A DNA stretch of 64,000 nucleotides, from NCBI GenBank assembly GCA_025464445.1, contig JAODLY010000044.1, positions 62,001 to 126,000 on the forward strand, read 5' to 3'. This DNA is from Rhodoglobus sp. GTDB taxonomy: Bacteria; Actinomycetota; Actinomycetes; Actinomycetales; Microbacteriaceae. The translations under genes were made by a program, and so were the position numbers. Below are positions 40,299-49,276 of this stretch, in pieces. The notes under the pieces are model-generated. The model was not told the DNA's origin. It saw only the letters and a list, made by a program, of their open reading frames with translations, and did no database searches. Within the stretch, counting starts at the first letter, position 1. Every line of letters starts with the position of its first letter.

Positions 40299-40880
40299 AT
40301 GGCTGCCGAACCCATCACCGTTTCGATAACCCGCCACGTCCACCCCGAGCGGGCAAAGGAGGTCGCTGCATGGGCGCGCGCTGGGCAAGACCTGCTGAGC
40401 AGCTACCCCGGCTACCTCGGCTCGGGCTGGATCCGACCAGACCCGGAGAGCCCAGACTGGCACATGCTGTTCAGGTTCGCGGATGCGGCATCCCTCGCCG
40501 CGTGGCAGGCCAGCCCCGAGCGGGCCTGGTGGGTCGCCTCCGCCCTCGGGATGGTCGAACACTCCCCCGAGGAGCGCCGGACGGGGATCGAAGGCTGGTT
40601 TGACACTCCCGCGTCCGTCGAAGTCATCGCGCCCGCGGCATCCCCACCGCCACGCTGGAAGCAGATGGTCTCCATCTTTCTCGTGTTCTTCCCGCTGAGC
40701 CTGATCGCCAACTGGGGGCTCTCCCCGATCACCCACGACTGGCCACTCGTGCTCCGCGTGCTGCTCACTGTCGTGCTTGTGACACCCGTGATGACCTACC
40801 TCGCGATGCCGCTCGTGACGAGGGCGCTGCGGCCCTGGCTCAACGCGCCCAAGCGAAGCAGTAGGTCAAACGGGGCCTAG
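40299..40880 (+). CDS. Antibiotic biosynthesis monooxygenase (ABM)-domain membrane protein
   Basis: 193 residues from ATG 40299. N-terminal ABM domain (ITVSITRHVHPERAKEVAAW, SSYPGYLGSGWIRP, HMLFRFADAASLAAW) followed by two membrane helices near residues 130 and 155 (SIFLVFFPLSLIANWGL, LRVLLTVVLVTPVMTYL). Such fusions are common in Actinobacteria; role unknown. First chromosomal gene to the right of tRNA-Ala, convergent with the acetolactate decarboxylase gene (3-base overlap of stops). Confidence 0.85.
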   Translation: MAAEPITVSITRHVHPERAKEVAAWARAGQDLLSSYPGYLGSGWIRPDPESPDWHMLFRFADAASLAAWQASPERAWWVASALGMVEHSPEERRTGIEGWFDTPASVEVIAPAASPPPRWKQMVSIFLVFFPLSLIANWGLSPITHDWPLVLRVLLTVVLVTPVMTYLAMPLVTRALRPWLNAPKRSSRSNGA

Positions 40881-41608
40881 GAGCTTTCGGCCTGGCGGAT
40901 GGCCGCGTCTGCTTCGATGTCGTCCAGCTCGGCCGCGAGATACGAAGCGACCTCGGGCAGCCGCAGCGTGAACGTCGAGTACGCCTCGATCTGGAGCGTC
41001 GCCGACTGCAACTCGAAGTCCATGACGTGCCCGCCGAATTCGCGCGCGTCGTCCAGGTAGTGCAGGTGGAAGTCGGCGACGCTCAGTCCCTGGAAGACGT
41101 CGGGGCCTTTGAAGCCGACAATTGTGCCCCGCGTGGCGCCCACCGAGTTCTCGTGCTGGCTCTTCACCGCGTCGGCGAGGCCGGGATACGGGCGCTGCTG
41201 GCGCACCGCCTCGCGCACGGTCATCCCGCCGAAAACGCCATCCACCCTGAGCGCGTAGAAGAGGTTGTCGCTCGGCACGATCGACTCGACGAGATGCTCG
41301 AAAGCGACCTCACCCAGGGGACCGGTGAGGCTGCGTTCGAAGACCGGCTCGAACCGCACAACCTCCGCGAACGGCAGTAGCTCGCCGGGAGCCACGATTC
41401 GCACCGACCCGTCGCCGCGGCAGACGTGCATGACGCCGTCCAGCAGCACGAGCTCGCCATCGAGTGCGTCGCCGCAGCCCACGCCGAGGTCGCCCGCAGC
41501 CGAGACCTCCGAGGCGGGGAATGCCCCGTCGAGCAGCCCCGCGACGAGCGCATCGACGAACGAGAACTGCTGGATCGCCTTGCCCGCCCTGGGGCGCAGC
41601 TCGGCCAC
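40877..41608 (-). CDS. budA: Alpha-acetolactate decarboxylase
   Basis: 243 residues from GTG 41608. Matches BudA/AlsD along its length: GDGVMHV-like strands, RVDGVFGGMTVREAVRQQ, GTIVGFKGPDVFQGLSVADF, and the zinc-binding HLHYLDDAREFGGHVMDF with its histidines. It converts 2-acetolactate to acetoin, drawing off pyruvate. No acetolactate synthase lies alongside. Starts five bases after rsfS, so it may ride on the nadD-rsfS transcript, an uncommon placement. Confidence 0.9.
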   Translation of the reverse strand: MAELRPRAGKAIQQFSFVDALVAGLLDGAFPASEVSAAGDLGVGCGDALDGELVLLDGVMHVCRGDGSVRIVAPGELLPFAEVVRFEPVFERSLTGPLGEVAFEHLVESIVPSDNLFYALRVDGVFGGMTVREAVRQQRPYPGLADAVKSQHENSVGATRGTIVGFKGPDVFQGLSVADFHLHYLDDAREFGGHVMDFELQSATLQIEAYSTFTLRLPEVASYLAAELDDIEADAAIRQAESS

Positions 41609-41613
41609 GATGC

Positions 41614-41991
41614 TCAGTCGGCGATCTTGGCGACCGGAAGCTGCAACGGGATCGCCGGGCAGTCCTTCCAGAGCCGCTCGAGCGAGTAGTACATGCGGTC
41701 TTCCTCGTGGAAGATGTGTGCGACGACATCCCCGAAGTCCAGCAGTATCCAGCGGCCCTCGGCGCGACCCTCGCGGCGGATCGTCTTGACACCCGCCTCG
41801 ATCATCTTGTCTTCGATCTCACCGGCGATCGCCTGCACGTTGCGCTCGTTGCGGCCTGTGGCCAGGAAGAAGATATCGGTGAGCGGGAGGGGACCCGAGA
41901 CATCGAGTGCGACGAGATCCTCACCCTGTTTGGAGTCGGCAGCGAGAGCCACCACGGTAAGAAGCTCGCGGGCGCGCGCCGATGCAGTCAC
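41614..41991 (-). CDS. rsfS: Ribosome silencing factor RsfS
   Basis: 125 residues from GTG 41991. Typical RsfS features: DIFFLATGRNERNVQAIAGE, IRREGRAEGRWILLDFGDVVAHIFHEEDRMYYSLERLW. Binds ribosomal protein L14 and blocks subunit joining in starved cells. The nadD-rsfS order is conserved in many bacteria; here one extra gene lies between. Confidence 0.95.
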   Translation of the reverse strand: MTASARARELLTVVALAADSKQGEDLVALDVSGPLPLTDIFFLATGRNERNVQAIAGEIEDKMIEAGVKTIRREGRAEGRWILLDFGDVVAHIFHEEDRMYYSLERLWKDCPAIPLQLPVAKIAD

Positions 41992-42032
41992 ATGATCCTT
42001 AAGGGGTGGGAGGGAAAAGAAAGCGTCACGAA

Positions 42033-43562
42033 TCAGAAGATGTTGAACGCGAAAGCGGCAACGAGGAGTCCGGCGACGACCACGGCCATCGACGATGCGG
42101 AGATGAGGAGCGCCGTGAGGGCGCGGGTGCCTTTCGGCTTCTGCGTGTGGGTGACACCGCGGCCGGTCTGGTGGGTGCTGACCGCAGTTATCGCTCGAAC
42201 CGGCGCCGAATCCGTCGAAATCACTTCGTGGTCGTTGGCGTCAAAAAGCGAGTCGATGCCGTCGTGCTCGAACCTGTCGGTCACCCCGGTGGAACTGAGG
42301 CTGTGCGGCAGGTCGATCGAGCCGGTGAGCATGATCTCGCCGGTGCTGGTCAGCGGGCCCCTGATGTCGCCGTTGGGCACTGTGGGCAGCACGAGCGCGC
42401 TTGTGGTCGTCGAGCCACTGCTCACCCTGCGGTTGATTGTCGTCTCGGGAAACTCGTCATCGAGATCGGCCTGTGTGGACCAGTGGCCCACCGGCGGAGT
42501 CCAGGTGGCCTCTGCTGCCGAATCAGAGCGGGTGAGAGTGTCGAACTCGTCGAGAGCGTTCGTCATCGCTGTGTTCGTCGACGGCTGCGGTGCCTGCGGC
42601 ATCACGACCTCGGGAATGCGGGTCGCTTCGTACGCGAGCTGGGCGGGCACGGGAGGCTGTTGCAGCGCAGGCGGGGGCTGCAGGGGCACCGGCGGGGCCT
42701 GCTGCGCCGGCCACGCGGCCGGAACGGCGAACGAGTCCTGGGTGCCGAGAGCCGCCGCCTCGTCCTGGGCGAGCAGGGCGCGCAGCTCGCGACGGGACAG
42801 GGTCTGCTCCCCCGGGGCATCCGACCACTGCTGCTGGACCTGCTGCTCTGCGTTCGGCGTTGAGGCGTCATACTGCGGCGCGACGGACGGCTGGGGCGCC
42901 GAATGCTGTTGCGGCGCCGCGTAAGACTGCGGCGGGGCCGTCGGCTGCTGCTGCACAGCGGGGTTCGCGTACTGCTGCGGCACCTGAGAAACGGGGGCGG
43001 GAGGCGCGGTCGGTGCCTGCGGAGCACCGAACCCTTCGCGCACCTCGGTCTGGTAATGCAGGTCGGTGGCCGGTATCGCGGACGGCCATGCCTGCGGTGC
43101 AGCTGTGCGCTCCGCGGCCTGCGCCGCACGACGGCCCTCAGGGCTGAAATCGCGAACCCTGAAGCTCGACTGTTCGCCGGTCTGCGCCTGCGGGGCCTCC
43201 GTCTGCGCCTGGCGGGCGTCAAGGCGGCTGCGGAACGACTGGGGGTCGTAGCTCGGAGTTGACGACTGGCGGGATGCCGTCGAGTAGTTCAGCGGTTCGG
43301 CTGCGGCTGGCGGCTGGTTGGCCGCGGCCGCCGCGCGACGGCCAGGCACAGCGGCATCCGATCGCGGGGCGGGAGACAGCTGGGCAGCGCGACGGGCATT
43401 GGTGTCCCACATGTCACGCTGGTTGTCGGATTCCGGCAAGTACTGCGGCGCGGCCTGGGCGGGAAACTCGGTGAATCCGACCGGCGACTCTGCGCTGTCA
43501 TCGCGCTCACTCTGCCGAACCGCGCGCCGCGACTGCGGCTGCGGGTCTTGGAAAGTGGTCAT
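42033..43562 (-). CDS. Low-complexity Pro/Gln/Ala-rich protein with C-terminal membrane anchor
   Basis: 509 residues from ATG 43562, which overlaps the nadD stop (TAATG). Long disordered region rich in Pro, Gln and Ala (residues about 30-330), a Ser/Thr-rich region, and a single C-terminal helix (TALLISASSMAVVVAGLLVAAFAFNIF). Tail-anchored in the cytoplasmic membrane. Located between nadD and rsfS in what looks like an actinobacterial gene arrangement. No function known to me. Confidence 0.75.
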   Translation of the reverse strand: MTTFQDPQPQSRRAVRQSERDDSAESPVGFTEFPAQAAPQYLPESDNQRDMWDTNARRAAQLSPAPRSDAAVPGRRAAAAANQPPAAAEPLNYSTASRQSSTPSYDPQSFRSRLDARQAQTEAPQAQTGEQSSFRVRDFSPEGRRAAQAAERTAAPQAWPSAIPATDLHYQTEVREGFGAPQAPTAPPAPVSQVPQQYANPAVQQQPTAPPQSYAAPQQHSAPQPSVAPQYDASTPNAEQQVQQQWSDAPGEQTLSRRELRALLAQDEAAALGTQDSFAVPAAWPAQQAPPVPLQPPPALQQPPVPAQLAYEATRIPEVVMPQAPQPSTNTAMTNALDEFDTLTRSDSAAEATWTPPVGHWSTQADLDDEFPETTINRRVSSGSTTTSALVLPTVPNGDIRGPLTSTGEIMLTGSIDLPHSLSSTGVTDRFEHDGIDSLFDANDHEVISTDSAPVRAITAVSTHQTGRGVTHTQKPKGTRALTALLISASSMAVVVAGLLVAAFAFNIF

Positions 43563-44161
43563 TAACTACTCCGATACAAGTGGTGCTTGGCGATGTATTG
43601 GACTACTCCATCAGGAACCAAATACCAGACCGGGAACCCCCGGCTGACCCTGCTTCGACAGTCCGTAGACGATATCGCCAGCGCCGGCACTTCAAGCGAG
43701 CTTACGCCCTGCTCTGGCAAACCGCTAATAGCGAGGGTGTGGCCGGGCCGTGAAACTGCCACGAAATGCGCGAGATTCCAGACCTCTTCGACATCTTTCC
43801 AGTCGAGGATCTGGGCCACGGCGTCGGCCCCCGTGATGAAGAAGAGGTCCGCTTCCGGGCGTGCTTTGCGGATGTCGCGGAGGGTGTCGATCGTGTATGT
43901 CGGGCCGTCGCGCTCGATGTCGACCCTGCTCACCGTGAAGCGTGGATTGGCGGCCGTCGCAATCACCGTCATGAGGTAGCGGTGCTCGCCCTCGGTGACG
44001 CTCCGCTTCATCCACGGCTCCCCCGTGGGCACGAAGATCACCTCGTCGAGGTCGAACTTCTGCTGCACCTCGCTCGCTGCGACGAGGTGGCCGTTGTGGA
44101 TCGGGTCGAAGGTTCCGCCCATGACTCCGATGCGCGCACGTCGCTGTGCTTCGTCGGCCAT
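43562..44161 (-). CDS. nadD: Nicotinate-nucleotide adenylyltransferase
   Basis: 199 residues from ATG 44161. Nucleotidyltransferase motif [12 protein letters not shown], phosphate-binding [27 protein letters not shown] and the C-terminal [24 protein letters not shown]. Adenylates nicotinate mononucleotide in NAD synthesis. Fifteen bases follow the small membrane protein gene upstream. Confidence 0.96.
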   Translation of the reverse strand: MADEAQRRARIGVMGGTFDPIHNGHLVAASEVQQKFDLDEVIFVPTGEPWMKRSVTEGEHRYLMTVIATAANPRFTVSRVDIERDGPTYTIDTLRDIRKARPEADLFFITGADAVAQILDWKDVEEVWNLAHFVAVSRPGHTLAISGLPEQGVSSLEVPALAISSTDCRSRVSRGFPVWYLVPDGVVQYIAKHHLYRSS

Positions 44162-44175
44162 GCTGGGTGCTGCGC

Positions 44176-44367
44176 CTAGTGGCCCGCGCCGTGAGGCTTG
44201 TCGCCGCCGGTCTTGTCACTGTGCCGGTTGGCCACATCGCGGAAGCTCCACGAGACGAGGGCAAGGGTGAGGAACACCGCAACCGCGATACCGGCAAACG
44301 CGAGCGGGGGCATGATGAGCGGAGCGAGCTCTTCGGACTTGACGAGGACTACGGCGAGCAGGGACAA
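44176..44367 (-). CDS. Small single-span membrane protein
   Basis: 63 residues from TTG 44367, with GGAGAAAC upstream. One helix ([24 protein letters not shown]), then a polar, His-rich tail. Sits between proA and nadD and is probably co-transcribed. Confidence 0.65.
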   Translation of the reverse strand: MSLLAVVLVKSEELAPLIMPPLAFAGIAVAVFLTLALVSWSFRDVANRHSDKTGGDKPHGAGH

Positions 44368-44397
44368 CAGTTTCTCCGATCGATGTGCACTTGAATC

Positions 44398-45666
44398 CTA
44401 GCCGCGCACCTGGCCGCTGCCGCGCACAACCCACTTCGTGCTGGTGAGCTCGGCGAGGCCCATCGGGCCACGCGCGTGCAGCTTCTGGGTGGAGATGCCG
44501 ACCTCCGCCCCGAAGCCGAACTCGCCGCCGTCGGTGAAGCGCGTGGAGGCGTTGACCATGACAACAGCCGAGTCGACCTCGGCGAGAAAACGCTCGGCCC
44601 TGGCGAGATCGTTCGTGACAATCGACTCGGTGTGGTGCGTCGAGTAGCGGCGGATGTGATCCAGCGCGCCGTCAAGGTCGTCGACCACCGCGACGGCGAT
44701 ATCGAGCGACATGTATTCGGTGGTCCAGTCGTCTTCGGTGGCCGCAACGGCATCCGCAAACACCGCGCGGGTGCGCTCATCGGCGTGGATCGTCACACCC
44801 GCTTCGCGCAGCCGGGCGAGCACCGGCGGCAACAGCCGTTCGGCGGATGCCGCGTGCACGAGCAGCGTCTCGAGCGCGTTGCACACGCTGGGACGTTGCA
44901 CTTTCGAATTGTGCACGATCTGCACAGCCGACTCGACGTCGGCGGACTCGTCGAGGTACACGTGCACGACCCCTGCACCGGTCTCGATAACCGGCACGGT
45001 GGACTCGGCGACGACCGAGTTGATCAGGTCGGCGCTGCCGCGCGGGATGAGCACGTCGACGTATCCGCGGGCGCGCATGAGCTGCGTGGCGCCCTCGCGA
45101 CCGAACTCGTCGATTGTCTGCACGGCTTCGATCGGCAGGCCGGTCTCGAAGAGTGCGGACTGGATCACCTCGACGAGCACGCGGTTCGTGTTCTCGGCCG
45201 CGGAACCCCCGCGCAGCACGACGGCGTTGCCACTCTTGAGGGCGAGCACCGCGATGTCGATTGTGACGTTCGGGCGCGCCTCGTAGATCGCGCCGACGAC
45301 CCCGAACGGCACGCGCAGTTGAGTGAGCTGCAGGCCGTTGGCGAGCGACGACCCGCGCACGACATCCCCGATCGGATCGGGCAGGGCGACGATCTCGCGC
45401 ACGGCTCTCGCGAGCGCGGCCAAACGCCTCTCGTCGAGCCGCAGCCTGTCGATGAGTCCCGCGGAGAGCCCGTTCTGCTGCCCATTCGCGATGTCGATCC
45501 GATTGGCGGGCAGGATGCGGCTCTCGTTCTGCATGATTGCGGCCGCGATGGCCTGCAGCGCTGCGTTCTTCTGCGCCGTGGTGGCCTGCGCGAGCACGCG
45601 GGACGCGGCGCGGGACGCCTCGAGTTTCTGGGTGAACGACGGTGCGTCGATCAGGGTGTCGGTCAT
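44398..45666 (-). CDS. proA: Gamma-glutamyl phosphate reductase
   Basis: 422 residues from ATG 45666. Aldehyde-dehydrogenase-like fold with the ProA segments RVPFGVVGAIYEARPNVT, LKSGNAVVLRGGSAA, PRGSADLI, the catalytic cysteine in RPSVCNALETLLVH and NASTRFTDGGEFGFGAE. Reduces glutamyl phosphate to the semialdehyde in proline synthesis. Follows proB after 60 bases. Confidence 0.96.
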   Translation of the reverse strand: MTDTLIDAPSFTQKLEASRAASRVLAQATTAQKNAALQAIAAAIMQNESRILPANRIDIANGQQNGLSAGLIDRLRLDERRLAALARAVREIVALPDPIGDVVRGSSLANGLQLTQLRVPFGVVGAIYEARPNVTIDIAVLALKSGNAVVLRGGSAAENTNRVLVEVIQSALFETGLPIEAVQTIDEFGREGATQLMRARGYVDVLIPRGSADLINSVVAESTVPVIETGAGVVHVYLDESADVESAVQIVHNSKVQRPSVCNALETLLVHAASAERLLPPVLARLREAGVTIHADERTRAVFADAVAATEDDWTTEYMSLDIAVAVVDDLDGALDHIRRYSTHHTESIVTNDLARAERFLAEVDSAVVMVNASTRFTDGGEFGFGAEVGISTQKLHARGPMGLAELTSTKWVVRGSGQVRG

Positions 45667-45726
45667 GGGTCGAGTTTACGTTCAGGTGCGTGCCCGGTCA
45701 TCCTGGAAAGGGGCCCACCACGCGCG

Positions 45727-46527
45727 TCAGAGGGCCTGCGCGGCCTCGAACCAGGTGCCGAGCTCGGCGCCGGTGAGCGCATCGGCGACGCTCCCGGTCG
45801 CGGCTAGCAACACCGGGATGCCGGATGCCGCGGCGATCCTGGCAGCTGCGACCTTCGTGCCGGCACCCCCGGTCCCCACTCCGGCAGCACCGATGTCCCC
45901 GAATTCGACACCGGCGAGGTCATCGTCGAACTTCACGGTCTCGATCTTGCGAGCCCCGGGCTCGCCGGGCGGGCGGGTGTACAGCGCGTCGACGTCGGAG
46001 AGCAGCACCAGCACGTCGGCGTGCACGAGCACCGAGACCATTGCGGCCAGCCTGTCGTTGTCTCCGAACCGGATCTCCTGGGTCGCCACGGTATCGTTCT
46101 CGTTGACGATCGGCAGGATGCGCAGCCCCAGCAGCCGCTCCATCGCCCGCTGAGCGTTGCTGCGGTGGGTGGGGTTCTCCATGTCCCCAGCGGTCAGCAG
46201 GATCTGCCCGGCCACGATCTTGTAGCGGTCCAGGCTCTCCTGGTAGCGGAAGATGAGCACGTTCTGCCCCACCGCCGCCGCAGCCTGCTGGGTGGCGAGG
46301 TCTGTCGGCCGGCCGTCGAGCTTGAGAAACGGGATGCCCGTGGCGATCGCCCCCGACGAGACGAGGATCACCTCGCTCCCCCGCCCGTGCGCCGCCGCGA
46401 GCGCGTCGACGAGCGGACCGATCTGCGAGACGTTCGGGCCGCTGACCGACGACGACCCGACCTTCACGACGATGCGTCGGGCGGTGGGCAGGTCGGCGCG
46501 GGAGACGACAGTGCTAGTCACTGTCAT
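45727..46527 (-). CDS. proB: Glutamate 5-kinase (short form without PUA domain)
   Basis: 266 residues from ATG 46527; this start overlaps the obg stop by 14 bases and gives the usual N-terminus [15 protein letters not shown]. Later motifs: [58 protein letters not shown] and [12 protein letters not shown]. The frame ends right after the amino-acid kinase domain, so the C-terminal PUA domain found in E. coli ProB is missing. First step of proline synthesis. Confidence 0.95.
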   Translation of the reverse strand: MTVTSTVVSRADLPTARRIVVKVGSSSVSGPNVSQIGPLVDALAAAHGRGSEVILVSSGAIATGIPFLKLDGRPTDLATQQAAAAVGQNVLIFRYQESLDRYKIVAGQILLTAGDMENPTHRSNAQRAMERLLGLRILPIVNENDTVATQEIRFGDNDRLAAMVSVLVHADVLVLLSDVDALYTRPPGEPGARKIETVKFDDDLAGVEFGDIGAAGVGTGGAGTKVAAARIAAASGIPVLLAATGSVADALTGAELGTWFEAAQAL

Positions 46528-48070
46528 CCGATCGGGTTTCGATAGAACCGAGGTCTTCCGCCTTCTCGACTGCGAAGCCCTCATCCGTGTTCCAGATGCC
46601 GGCCAGCCGCTCGGTCTCGAGCTCTGCGCGGGCCTCTGCCTTGGCATCCATGCGCTCAAGGTAGGTGGCGCGGCGCTTGCGGTTCGTGTCGCGCCGGTTG
46701 TCGTCCAGACGCGAGTCGGTGCCGCGCGGGCTCGTGATGAGCTCGGCGGTGGATGACAGCGTCGGCTCCCAGTCGAATTCGCGGCCGGCGATCGAGACGC
46801 TCGCCCCTGGAACGGCGCCCGCCTTGAACAGGTCGTCCTCGACGCCGAGCTTGGCGAGCCGGTCGGCGAGGAAGCCGACGGCCTCCTCGTTGTTGAAGTC
46901 GGTCTGCGCAACCCAGCGCTCCGGCTTCTCGCCGATCACGTGGTAGACGTTGCCGTAGGTGCCGCCGTCGACCCTGACGGCGAAATCCTTCTGGTTGACC
47001 GCTCGTGGCCGGATGATGATGCGCGCCTTCTGCGGCTCGGAGGCCTTGAGCGTGCGGTCGGCCTGCACCAGCTCGGCGAGCGCGAATGAGAGCTCGCGCA
47101 GGCCGTGGCGCGACACCGCGGATACCTCGAACACGCGGTACCCGCGCGCTTCGAGTTCCGGGCGCACCAGGTCGGCCAGCTCGCGGCCCTCCGGCACGTC
47201 GGTCTTGTTCAGCGCGATGAGCTGCTGGCGCTCGAGCAGCGGCAGCTGGCCCTCCGGCACCGGGTAGGCGGCGAGCTCCCCGAGAATCACGTCGAGGTCG
47301 CTTATCGGGTCGCGGCCCGGCTCAAGCGTCGCGCAGTCGAGCACGTGCAGCAGGGCCGTGCAGCGTTCGACGTGGCGCAAGAACTCGAGTCCGAGGCCCT
47401 TGCCCTCACTCGCGCCCTCGATGAGGCCGGGCACATCGGCGATCGTGTAGCGGGTCTCCCCGGACTCGACGACCCCGAGGTTCGGGTGAAGCGTGGTGAA
47501 CGGGTAGTCCGCGATCTTCGGCTTCGCTGCGCTCATGGCGGCGACGAGGCTGGACTTGCCGGCCGACGGGTAGCCGACGAGCGCAACATCCGCAACGACC
47601 TTGAGCTCGAGGAACACGTCGCCCTCGAAGCCAGGGGTGCCGAGGAGGGCGAATCCGGGGGCTTTGCGCTTCGTGGTCGCGAGCGCGGCGTTGCCGAGCC
47701 CGCCCTGGCCACCCGGGCCGACGACGATACGCAGGCCGGGGGCATCCATGTCGAGCAGCTGGTTGCCTTCGGCATCCTTGACGACGGTGCCGACGGGCAC
47801 AGCGAGCAGCAGCTCCTCGCCGGAGGTGCCGCTCTTGTGGTCGCCCTGGCCCGGCTGGCCGTGCTCAGACTTGCGGTGCGGCGCCCGGTGGAAACCGAGC
47901 AGGGTCGTGACCTGCGGGTCGCTCACCAGCACGATGTCGCCGCCGTCACCGCCGTTGCCCCCATCCGGGCCGGCGAGCGGCTTGAATTTCTCGCGCTTCA
48001 CGGAGACGCAGCCATTGCCGCCGTGCCCCGCAAGGAGGTGGAGGGTGACCTGGTCGACGAATGACGCCAT
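46514..48070 (-). CDS. obg: GTPase Obg/CgtA
   Basis: 518 residues from ATG 48070. Gly-rich Obg fold ([35 protein letters not shown]), G domain with [25 protein letters not shown], then an OCT domain (near [16 protein letters not shown]) and an acidic, charged C-terminal extension that is typical in Actinobacteria. Ribosome-linked GTPase. Third gene after rplU and rpmA. Confidence 0.97.
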   Translation of the reverse strand: MASFVDQVTLHLLAGHGGNGCVSVKREKFKPLAGPDGGNGGDGGDIVLVSDPQVTTLLGFHRAPHRKSEHGQPGQGDHKSGTSGEELLLAVPVGTVVKDAEGNQLLDMDAPGLRIVVGPGGQGGLGNAALATTKRKAPGFALLGTPGFEGDVFLELKVVADVALVGYPSAGKSSLVAAMSAAKPKIADYPFTTLHPNLGVVESGETRYTIADVPGLIEGASEGKGLGLEFLRHVERCTALLHVLDCATLEPGRDPISDLDVILGELAAYPVPEGQLPLLERQQLIALNKTDVPEGRELADLVRPELEARGYRVFEVSAVSRHGLRELSFALAELVQADRTLKASEPQKARIIIRPRAVNQKDFAVRVDGGTYGNVYHVIGEKPERWVAQTDFNNEEAVGFLADRLAKLGVEDDLFKAGAVPGASVSIAGREFDWEPTLSSTAELITSPRGTDSRLDDNRRDTNRKRRATYLERMDAKAEARAELETERLAGIWNTDEGFAVEKAEDLGSIETRSDDSD

Positions 48071-48189
48071 GGCACTCTCCTTACGGTGTTAAAGGGTGAA
48101 AGCGAGCCGAAGCTCGCTCTCAGTTGAAATTGGGCCCCCGCTGAGCAGTCCAGACGATTCGAAGAATCGGGTGGCGGCTCAGTAGGGGA

Positions 48190-48444
48190 CTAAGCGGAGG
48201 TGACGATGTTGATGACCTTGCGGCCACCCTTCGCACCGAACTCGACAGCGCCCGCCGCGAGGGCGAACAGCGTGTCGTCTCCACCGCGGCCGACGTTGGC
48301 GCCCGGGTGGAAGTGGGTTCCGCGCTGGCGGACGATGATCTCGCCGGCGAGAACTACCTGGCCGCCGAAGCGCTTCACGCCGAGGCGCTGCGCGTTCGAG
48401 TCGCGACCGTTGCGGGTGGAGCTAGCGCCCTTTTTATGTGCCAT
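48190..48444 (-). CDS. rpmA: 50S ribosomal protein L27
   Basis: 84 residues from ATG 48444. Canonical [20 protein letters not shown] start, [38 protein letters not shown]. Lies 15 bases after rplU. Confidence 0.98.
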   Translation of the reverse strand: MAHKKGASSTRNGRDSNAQRLGVKRFGGQVVLAGEIIVRQRGTHFHPGANVGRGGDDTLFALAAGAVEFGAKGGRKVINIVTSA

Positions 48445-48459
48445 GAGTAGTCAGCTCCC

Positions 48460-48768
48460 TTAAGCGATGCTTGTGATCTTGATACGGGTCTGCTCCTGGC
48501 GGTGGCCCTGGCGCTTCTTGTATCCGGTCTTGTTCTTGAATTTCTGGATGACGATCTTCGGACCGCGCTCGTCACCGATGACCTCGGCGACGACCTTGAT
48601 CTTCGTCAGGGCCTTGGCATCGTGGGTGATCTTGTCACCGTCGACGTACAGCACGGGAACGAGTTCGACGTTGCCGTCTTTGTCGCCCTTGATGCGGTCG
48701 AGTACCACGATCGTGCCGACCTCGACCTTTTCCTGCCGACCACCGGCGCGCACAACTGCGTAAACCAC
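48460..48768 (-). CDS. rplU: 50S ribosomal protein L21
   Basis: 102 residues from GTG 48768. [55 protein letters not shown]. First gene of the rplU-rpmA-obg-proBA series. Confidence 0.98.
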   Translation of the reverse strand: MVYAVVRAGGRQEKVEVGTIVVLDRIKGDKDGNVELVPVLYVDGDKITHDAKALTKIKVVAEVIGDERGPKIVIQKFKNKTGYKKRQGHRQEQTRIKITSIA

Positions 48769-48893
48769 TTTGACCCTAACGTTGGAAGCTATTGGCGTTC
48801 GATTGCGGGCTCGGCCCAGCAGACACCAAGGGTCAACGATACCCGACTTTTAGGGCCCCGGTCAAACGACCCGTGCCAGCCTACAATCGGGCC

Positions 48894-49160
48894 ATGACCG
48901 TGTTGATCGACCAGCCCATCTGGCCGGCGCATGACACGGTATGGGCCCACATCGTCAGCGATACCTCGCTGGATGAGCTGCATGCGTTCGCGGCATCGGC
49001 AGGCCTTCCGCGGCGCGGCTTCGACCTCGACCATTACGACGTGCCCGCGCGGATGTGGCACGAGCTCGTGGCCCTCGGTGCCGAACCCGTCGGGGTGCGC
49101 GAATTCGTCGAGCGGTTGCGGGCCAGCGGCCTGCGCGTGCCGCAGCGCGACAGGCATTGA
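48894..49160 (+). CDS. DUF4031-domain protein
   Basis: 88 residues from ATG 48894. Matches the short DUF4031 pattern: TVLIDQPIWPAHDTVWAHIV, SDTSLDELHAFAASAGLP, RGFDLDHYDVPARMW. Function unknown; common single gene in Actinobacteria. Divergent from rplU across a 125-bp region. Confidence 0.85.
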   Translation: MTVLIDQPIWPAHDTVWAHIVSDTSLDELHAFAASAGLPRRGFDLDHYDVPARMWHELVALGAEPVGVREFVERLRASGLRVPQRDRH

Positions 49161-49204
49161 GGGCGGTGCCGCCGTCGTCCCGCGGCGTGGTGCTGCTGTA
49201 TTGC

Positions 49205-49259
49205 TATGTCAGTTCGCGCGAACGTTGGCGCGAACTGACATACGAAAACGGGTTGCCGC
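49205..49259. repeat. Dispersed hairpin repeat, copy 1
   Basis: Perfect 15-bp stem TATGTCAGTTCGCGC / GCGCGAACTGACATA around GAACGTTG (49205-49242), followed by CGAAAACGGGTTGCCGC. Nearly identical in hairpin and downstream tail to 52528-52583. Lies between two convergent gene ends. Confidence 0.75.
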
Positions 49260-49276
49260 GATGGGCGGCCGGCCGC

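Noticed and set aside
41464-42924. Long plus-strand frame opposite rsfS and the Pro/Gln-rich gene.
   Set aside because: Shadow of the minus-strand genes in high-G+C DNA; composition is Arg/Ala/Gly biased and has no domain.
45727-46911. A longer reading of proB starting inside obg (394 codons).
   Set aside because: The extra N-terminus is Ser/Arg/Thr-rich antisense-like sequence, and the ProB N-terminal motif starts at 46527.
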